Origin: Methanomethylophilus sp963631655
GTDB taxonomy: Archaea > Thermoplasmatota > Thermoplasmata > Methanomassiliicoccales > Methanomethylophilaceae
NCBI GenBank assembly: GCA_963631655.1
Contig: CAVGRR010000064.1
Location: 1 to 9,122 of the forward strand
Reading direction: 5' to 3'
DNA: 9,122 bases
The number at the start of each line of letters is the position of its first letter. Position 1 is the first letter of the stretch. Both the position numbers and the translations under genes were made by a program. Positions 5,456 to 9,122 of the stretch are shown piece after piece. A model generated the notes under the pieces. That model was not told the origin of the DNA. It saw only the letters and a program-made list of their open reading frames with translations, and searched no databases.

Positions 5456-5466
5456 TTTATAATATA
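5456..5466 (+). promoter_or_regulatory. TATA box of the purB operon
   Basis: TTTATAATATA follows a CG-repeat stretch at about 5445-5454 and predicts transcription start near 5484-5488. That lies after the possible GTG start at 5479 and 9-13 nt before the ATG at 5497, which supports the ATG as the real start with a very short leader. Confidence 0.6.
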
Positions 5467-5496
5467 GTTCATCGCAATGTGCATCGCATTGATACT

Positions 5497-6864
5497 ATGA
5501 GCGAATTCATTTGCCCGCTGGACTACAGGTACGGCCGCAAGGAGATGAAGAGTATCTTCTCCGAAGAGAGCCGCATCAAGAAGCAGATGTTGGTCGAGGC
5601 CTCCCTTGCACGTGCACACGCAGAACTGGGAGAGATCGGAAAGGACGATGCTGCAGAGATCACCCGCGTCGCCGAATCCGACCTCGTCACCGTCGAGAGG
5701 ATCAAAGAGATCGAGAAACTCACCAACCACGACCTTATGGCCATGGTCAAGGCGATGACCGAGCAGTGCAAAGGCACCGCCGGAAAGTACGTCCACCTCG
5801 GAGCCACATCCAACGATATCGTCGACACCGCCACCGCCCTTCAGATCAAAGAGGCCCTGGAACTTGTCGCTGACGATGTGGACACCTTCCTTCTCACCCT
5901 TGCGAAACTCGCCAAGAAGGAACGCGACACCCTGGAGATCGGCAGGACCCACGCTCAGTTCGCTATCCCCATCACCTACGGATTCAAGATCGCCGGATAC
6001 ATCGCCGAGATGCTCAGGTACAAGGAGAGACTTGTGGAGATCATGCCCCGTGCCTGCGCCGGAAAGATGGCCGGAGCCGTCGGTACCGGAGCCGCCCTCG
6101 GAAAGAATTTCTTTAAAATTCAGCAGCTCGTGATGTCCGATCTGGGTCTTACCTACGAGCCCGCTGCAACTCAGGTTGTCGGCAGGGACAGGTACACCGA
6201 ACTGGTATGTCTCATGGCCACTTTGGGAACATCTCTTGAAAGGTATGCCACCGAGGTCAGGAACCTCCAGAGGTCCGAGATCGGTGAAGTTTCAGAATAC
6301 TTCGACCAGGAACACCAGGTCGGCAGTTCCACCATGGCACAGAAGAGGAACCCCATCAACTCCGAGAACGTCTGCGGTCTCGCCAGGGTCCTCCGCGGTA
6401 TGGTCATGCCCACTTTCGAGAGCCAGGTCCTCTGGCACGAGAGGGACCTTTCCAACTCTTCTGCGGAAAGGTTCACCCTTCCCCACGTGTTCTCGCTCAT
6501 CGACTACATGCTGTACAAGATGAACAAGGTCTTTGAGGGCCTCGACGTCCACCGCGACAAGATGCTCAGGAACATCGAGATGGCCCACGGGCTCATCATG
6601 GCGGAACCTGTTATGATGGCTTTTGTCGGAAAAGGCGTCGGAAGGCAGGATGCGCACGAGATCGTCCGCGAGGCCTCTATGGTCGCCGAGAACGAGGAGA
6701 GGCAGCTTCTCGACACCCTCTGGGAGAGGGAGGATGTCCGCAAGGTCTTCACCCGTGAGGAACTGGAGACCGTTATGAATCCCGCCACCTACACCGGCGG
6801 TTCGAAGGAGATCGTCGATAAAATGGTCGACGCCGTCGAATCCGCTCTCGGAACGAAGGTCTGA
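5497..6864 (+). CDS. purB: Adenylosuccinate lyase
   Basis: PurB catalyses two fumarate-releasing steps of purine synthesis: SAICAR to AICAR, and adenylosuccinate to AMP. The 455-residue protein shows the fumarase/aspartase superfamily plan. The N-terminus PLDYRYGRKEM is typical of archaeal and Bacillus-type PurB. HD at 78-79 and GATSNDIVDTA at 102-112 follow, then the catalytic TH-AQ segment at 151-154 (His152). The signature loop SSTMAQKRNP at 277-286 carries the catalytic serine. A C-terminal ADSL_C helical region covers about 365-440. Length matches the family. I chose the ATG at 5497 over an in-frame GTG at 5479 because the TATA box predicts a start downstream of the GTG and homologues begin close to this Met. 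It leads a tight cluster with the small membrane protein, 1 nt downstream. Strong codon bias suggests high expression. Confidence 0.95.
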   Translation: MSEFICPLDYRYGRKEMKSIFSEESRIKKQMLVEASLARAHAELGEIGKDDAAEITRVAESDLVTVERIKEIEKLTNHDLMAMVKAMTEQCKGTAGKYVHLGATSNDIVDTATALQIKEALELVADDVDTFLLTLAKLAKKERDTLEIGRTHAQFAIPITYGFKIAGYIAEMLRYKERLVEIMPRACAGKMAGAVGTGAALGKNFFKIQQLVMSDLGLTYEPAATQVVGRDRYTELVCLMATLGTSLERYATEVRNLQRSEIGEVSEYFDQEHQVGSSTMAQKRNPINSENVCGLARVLRGMVMPTFESQVLWHERDLSNSSAERFTLPHVFSLIDYMLYKMNKVFEGLDVHRDKMLRNIEMAHGLIMAEPVMMAFVGKGVGRQDAHEIVREASMVAENEERQLLDTLWEREDVRKVFTREELETVMNPATYTGGSKEIVDKMVDAVESALGTKV

Positions 6865-6865
6865 T

Positions 6866-7063
6866 ATGCGCAGAAAATCGCCTCAGCGCACAAGAAGGAT
6901 GAAGCAGGCGGCCGTCGTCGGGGCCGTGGTGGGTGTCGCCCTCGGTTGGGTCGCCTACCTGATGTCCCACAGGCCGTTCTTCATCGTCCTGTTCATCATC
7001 ATCGGTATGGTAATGGCCACGGCGACCACCGCACTGACCGTCTCCGAATACGATTATGACTGA
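6866..7063 (+). CDS. Small two-helix membrane protein
   Basis: I do not recognise a family. The 65 residues start with a strongly basic stretch (MRRKSPQRTRRMK), followed by two hydrophobic segments at about 14-33 (AAVVGAVVGVALGWVAYLM) and 37-57 (PFFIVLFIIIGMVMATA). The protein ends in an acidic EYDYD tail. By the positive-inside rule the N-terminus faces the cytoplasm. A two-helix hairpin would put the C-terminus on the same side. The TGA of purB and this ATG are separated by one base, with AAGGT at 6856-6860 as a weak ribosome binding site, so it is translationally coupled to purB. Its GC content and codon use resemble its neighbours, which supports a real gene. Function is unknown. A role as a membrane anchor or a subunit of a larger complex cannot be judged from sequence. 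Confidence 0.7.
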   Translation: MRRKSPQRTRRMKQAAVVGAVVGVALGWVAYLMSHRPFFIVLFIIIGMVMATATTALTVSEYDYD

Positions 7064-7087
7064 GGTAATAATACGGCAAAAGGCGTC

Positions 7088-7915
7088 TTGGGTATCATCA
7101 TCTGTCCGATGATGAACGACGATTTACTCCACTGTATATGCAATGACCCAGAGGTCGCACGCATAGTGGTTCTTGACAATGGTTTCACATCCGATCTGAA
7201 GGCCAAGCTGGATGCCCGGAAATGTCCGTACGAATCGATTCCGGAGACCGATTTCTATGACGGTGAGGTGCAGTTCGACAGGAATGTGCTGAACATCGTG
7301 ATAAGAACGAACGACCTTGCGCTGCATGCCGAACCCAAGACCCTGAAGACCTACATCGAGATGGAAGTGAAGGAGATCCAGCCGTTCATCGATGCTCTGG
7401 GTCTTTACTACGGTATCTGCGGGAACTACGGCTGGGACATCACCGCCTGGGCCGCTGAGATGGGTTACAAGCCCACCGCTGTGTTCCGCGGGATGGAAGG
7501 GAAGATCGTGGACGACTGTGTCGCCGTGGCCATCGGAGGTTCCGACAGGTACCTTCAGCTGGAGAAGAAGTACACTGGAATGTTCTATCTCACACCTGCC
7601 ATCGCTGGCAACTGGATCGAGTTCGTCAGTGCAGGGGACACTGCCCAACAGCTGGCGAACATTCCCAAGGAAACGTTGGAGGAACTGGGCATCTTTTCGG
7701 ACACCGATTATATGAGGTGGCTTTTCGAGATCGGTCATTACAAGCACATCCTGAAGATCGACACAGGACTCGACGATTCCGAGAAGTTCAACCGGAAGGT
7801 GGAGGAGATCGGCAAGGTCCTGAACCTGAAGCCCATCGACATCGAGGACGGATGGGTCACCATCTACTGTGCTGACAGTATCTACGCCCAATGCAAGAAG
7901 AACCTTCCTGCATGA
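7088..7915 (+). CDS. DUF1638 family protein
   Basis: This 275-residue protein matches DUF1638, a cytosolic family frequent in methanogens and also found in anaerobic bacteria. Recognisable parts are the N-terminus IIICPMMNDDLLHCICNDPE, with Cys6, His14, Cys15 and Cys17, then a YGICGNYGW segment near 108-116, AIGGSDRYLQLEKKYTGMFYLTPAIAGNW near the middle, and a C-terminal segment after DTGLDDS. The spread of Cys and His would suit metal or corrinoid contact, but this is inference. From general knowledge, relatives are often encoded near corrinoid-dependent methyltransferases; none is in this window. The start is TTG at 7088: an in-frame TGA at 7061-7063 closes the frame and no ATG or GTG lies between. 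Starting at the ATG at 7109 would remove the conserved first strand. AAAAGG just upstream is a weak ribosome binding site. It lies 24 bases behind the membrane protein and probably belongs to the purB operon. Confidence 0.85.
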   Translation: MGIIICPMMNDDLLHCICNDPEVARIVVLDNGFTSDLKAKLDARKCPYESIPETDFYDGEVQFDRNVLNIVIRTNDLALHAEPKTLKTYIEMEVKEIQPFIDALGLYYGICGNYGWDITAWAAEMGYKPTAVFRGMEGKIVDDCVAVAIGGSDRYLQLEKKYTGMFYLTPAIAGNWIEFVSAGDTAQQLANIPKETLEELGIFSDTDYMRWLFEIGHYKHILKIDTGLDDSEKFNRKVEEIGKVLNLKPIDIEDGWVTIYCADSIYAQCKKNLPA

Positions 7916-7931
7916 ATTTCCTTATCTGGGT

Positions 7932-7941
7932 CTTTTAAAAG
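7932..7941. terminator. Palindrome CTTTTAAAAG with T-run behind the DUF1638 gene
   Basis: The first T-run after the DUF1638 stop codon is TTTT at 7933-7936, inside a 10-base perfect palindrome. On the minus strand the same palindrome supplies the T-run behind the hairpin at 7949-7969. It is a candidate bidirectional oligo-T stop. Confidence 0.35.
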
Positions 7942-7948
7942 TAAATGA

Positions 7949-7969
7949 TGTCGGGGGTCTCCCCCGACA
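7949..7969 (-). terminator. Hairpin terminator of the flavin-binding protein gene
   Basis: TGTCGGGGG and CCCCCGACA form a perfect 9-bp stem with a 3-base loop between two convergent genes. Read on the minus strand it is followed by ATCATTTACTTTT, a T-rich tail, so it best serves the minus-strand gene ending at 7981. It may also stop plus-strand transcripts from the purB operon. Confidence 0.6.
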
Positions 7970-7980
7970 GTGAATGTGTT

Positions 7981-8394
7981 TCAGATCTTCTTTCCGGCGT
8001 TGGGTCCGGGAGTGGTGTCGTAGGCGCAGGACACCTTGATCTTGACAAGTCCTTTTGCGGGGAATGCAGGGTTCGCCTTGTGCGCCATCTCTTTGGCGGC
8101 CTCGTAGTCTTTTCCGGAGGTCTCGTAGACGCACTTTCCTTTGAGCTGAACGGTCTCGTGTTTGCTCACTCCGCCGATCGCGTATACCGCGGCGACGGGG
8201 TTCTCGAGGATGTTGGCGAGGGTCTTGTTGAGGTAGTTGTCAATGACCCAGATCTCATCGTCGTTGGCGACCCACAGGAATCCGATGGGGACCACGTTGG
8301 GGACACCGGCCTTGGAGGCGGTCGCGAGGGCGAAGTACTTATGGTCCGCCTTGTGGTCGGCGAACAGCTGTTTTGCTTCAGCGGAAATAGCCAT
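7981..8394 (-). CDS. Pyridoxamine 5'-phosphate oxidase-like flavin-binding protein
   Basis: The 137 residues match the PPOX-type FMN-binding split-barrel fold (PF01243-like). FALATASKAGVPNVVPIGF at 21-39 gives the first barrel strands. DDEIWVIDNYLNKTLANI at 45-62 is the segment that usually contacts the flavin phosphate, and NPVAAVYAIGG at 65-75 continues the core. The protein is a typical minimal member, shorter than true PdxH (about 200 residues) and lacking its C-terminal PLP-site signature. Pyridoxine oxidation is therefore unlikely. Small archaeal members may act as flavin reductases or F420/FMN-linked oxidoreductases, but the substrate cannot be told here. No signal peptide is visible. 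The ATG at 8394 has no Shine-Dalgarno sequence and a TATA box 28 nt upstream, so the mRNA is probably leaderless and monocistronic. Confidence 0.85.
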   Translation of the reverse strand: MAISAEAKQLFADHKADHKYFALATASKAGVPNVVPIGFLWVANDDEIWVIDNYLNKTLANILENPVAAVYAIGGVSKHETVQLKGKCVYETSGKDYEAAKEMAHKANPAFPAKGLVKIKVSCAYDTTPGPNAGKKI

Positions 8395-8414
8395 AGGCGT
8401 GAATCTGAAGCACG

Positions 8415-8422
8415 GTATTTAA
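8415..8422 (-). promoter_or_regulatory. TATA box of the flavin-binding protein gene
   Basis: On the minus strand TTAAATAC begins 28 nt before the ATG at 8394. This is the spacing expected for a leaderless transcript and equals that proposed for ppa. Confidence 0.55.
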
Positions 8423-8449
8423 CGATAGTTGGTAACAGATGCTCGGAGA

Positions 8450-8466
8450 AATTGGTTTTTCCAATT
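8450..8466. promoter_or_regulatory. Dyad AATTGG-T5-CCAATT upstream of the flavin-protein promoter
   Basis: Perfect 6-bp arms flank TTTTT, centred about 40 bp upstream of the TATA box of the minus-strand gene at 7981-8394. It could be an operator or activator site, or part of the trailer behind ppa. The rest of 8395-8554 contains no open reading frame with gene-like character. Confidence 0.3.
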
Positions 8467-8524
8467 CGATGAACAGTCTCGGATGTAACACAAAACAGAC
8501 ATCTGGCACATTTGAAGATAATGA

Positions 8525-8547
8525 AAAGATCGGGGCCGAAGCCCCGA
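8525..8547 (-). terminator. Hairpin terminator of ppa with a UUCG loop
   Basis: On the minus strand TCGGGGC and GCCCCGA form a 7-bp stem closed by the extra-stable C(UUCG)G tetraloop, followed by TCTTTTC. It begins 7 bases after the ppa stop codon. Stem, loop and T-run together make a convincing terminator. Confidence 0.7.
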
Positions 8548-8554
8548 GAGAAAA

Positions 8555-9082
8555 TCAGTGTTTTGCCTTGTAGGCTTTGATGCAGGCCTTGACGGTCGCT
8601 TTGGCGGCCTCAGGTCCTTCGATGGCTCCGACCTCGGTCTTCTTGCCCTCGAGTGCCTTGTAGACGGTGAAGAAGTGCTGGATCTCCTTTCCGACGTGCT
8701 CGGGGAGCTGTGCGATGTCGGTGTAGCCCTTGTACATGGGGTCCTTGGGCATGACGCAGAGGATCTTGTCGTCCTGGTCGCCGGAGTCCACCATTCTCAT
8801 AACTCCGATGGGCCTGCATTTCGCGAGGGCCCCGGGGACGATGGGTTCGCTGCTGATGACGAGGACATCGAGGGGGTCTCCGTCGAGGGCGATGGTCTTG
8901 GGGATGAGTCCGTAGTTCCAGGGGTATGCGGTGGAAGTGGAGAGGATACGGTCCACTGCGATGAGTCCGCTCTCCTCGTCGATCTCGTATTTCATCTTGC
9001 TTCCTTTGCTGATCTCGATGAAGGCGACGAACTCTTCGGGGGAGATCCTGCTGTCTGACATGGTGTCGACTATGCTTGCCAT
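8555..9082 (-). CDS. ppa: Inorganic pyrophosphatase, family I
   Basis: Ppa hydrolyses pyrophosphate to two phosphates with Mg2+, pulling nucleotide and amino-acid activation reactions forward in the cytosol. From the ATG at 9082 the protein has 175 residues, the normal family size. The active site is complete: KYEIDEESG at 31-39, Arg45, YPWNYG at 53-58, the DGDPLD signature with Asp67, Asp69 and Asp72, then Asp99, Asp104, Lys106, and Tyr141-Lys142. The longest reading frame begins at 9100, but that ATG lies only 2 bases downstream of the TATA box, upstream of any expected transcription start. The ATG at 9082 sits 28 nt after the TATA box, so I choose it as a leaderless start. The ATG at 9061 (168 residues) is also possible. 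The gene ends in its own terminator and is probably monocistronic. Confidence 0.93.
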   Translation of the reverse strand: MASIVDTMSDSRISPEEFVAFIEISKGSKMKYEIDEESGLIAVDRILSTSTAYPWNYGLIPKTIALDGDPLDVLVISSEPIVPGALAKCRPIGVMRMVDSGDQDDKILCVMPKDPMYKGYTDIAQLPEHVGKEIQHFFTVYKALEGKKTEVGAIEGPEAAKATVKACIKAYKAKH

Positions 9083-9102
9083 GTTCCTCGTGAAGTGCAT
9101 TG

Positions 9103-9112
9103 ATTATAAAAA
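9103..9112 (-). promoter_or_regulatory. TATA box of ppa
   Basis: On the minus strand the element reads TTTTTATAAT. The core TTTATAAT begins 28 nt before the ATG at 9082, predicting a transcript that starts at that codon. Only about 10 bases of the upstream region fall within the window. Confidence 0.6.
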
Positions 9113-9122
9113 GCGTATCCGA

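Noticed and set aside
7945..8472. 175-codon plus-strand frame opposite the flavin-binding protein gene
   Set aside because: It starts inside a terminator hairpin and is a shadow of the minus-strand gene.
8558..9058. 166-codon plus-strand frame opposite ppa
   Set aside because: The minus strand encodes a pyrophosphatase with a complete active site; this frame is G/D/L-rich noise.
1..9122. CRISPR array, tRNA, rRNA, transposase or phage genes
   Set aside because: I found no regularly spaced repeats, cloverleaf sequences, terminal inverted repeats or mobile-element proteins.

Overview
The window is archaeal chromosome. It carries a two-repeat TATA-binding protein gene, A/T-rich archaeal TATA boxes about 28 nt before several start codons (leaderless genes), and a PurB beginning in the archaeal style. 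A DUF1638 protein, a family typical of methanogens, and the absence of TAG among the 11 gene ends point to a methanogen of the Methanomassiliicoccales (Thermoplasmatota). That placement is inference; 'archaeon' is secure. Coding DNA is GC-rich and intergenic DNA is AT-rich.

Layout. 76-957 (+): a fusion of a PEBP/YbhB domain to a NifX-like domain. 1046-1381 (+): a small unrecognised gene with an apparent one-base frameshift near 1260. 1430-2395 (+): a stand-alone asparagine-synthase-type PP-loop ligase starting at TTG. 2396-2665: an AT-rich regulatory region with two TATA boxes, dyads and a structured leader. 2666-4012 (+): O-acetylhomoserine sulfhydrylase (MetY). 4013-4205: three consecutive hairpins and twin TATA boxes. 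4218-4766 (+): TBP. 4806-5432 (+): a YigZ/IMPACT-family protein directly behind a terminator-like hairpin. 5497-7915 (+): purB, a 65-residue two-helix membrane protein and a DUF1638 protein, tightly packed and probably one operon. 7916-7980: a convergent terminator. 7981-8394 (-): a PPOX-type flavin-binding split-barrel protein. 8395-8554: its promoter and the ppa terminator. 8555-9082 (-): family I inorganic pyrophosphatase.

Most genes are housekeeping: purine synthesis (PurB), sulfur amino acid synthesis (MetY), transcription (TBP) and pyrophosphate removal (Ppa). They do not form one pathway. The less ordinary parts are the PEBP-NifX fusion, the frameshifted gene beside a ligase of unknown substrate, the elaborate metY control region, the twin promoter/start arrangement of tbp, and the DUF1638 protein with its small membrane neighbour. 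I saw no CRISPR array, tRNA, rRNA, insertion sequence or defence system, and no convincing new multi-gene system.
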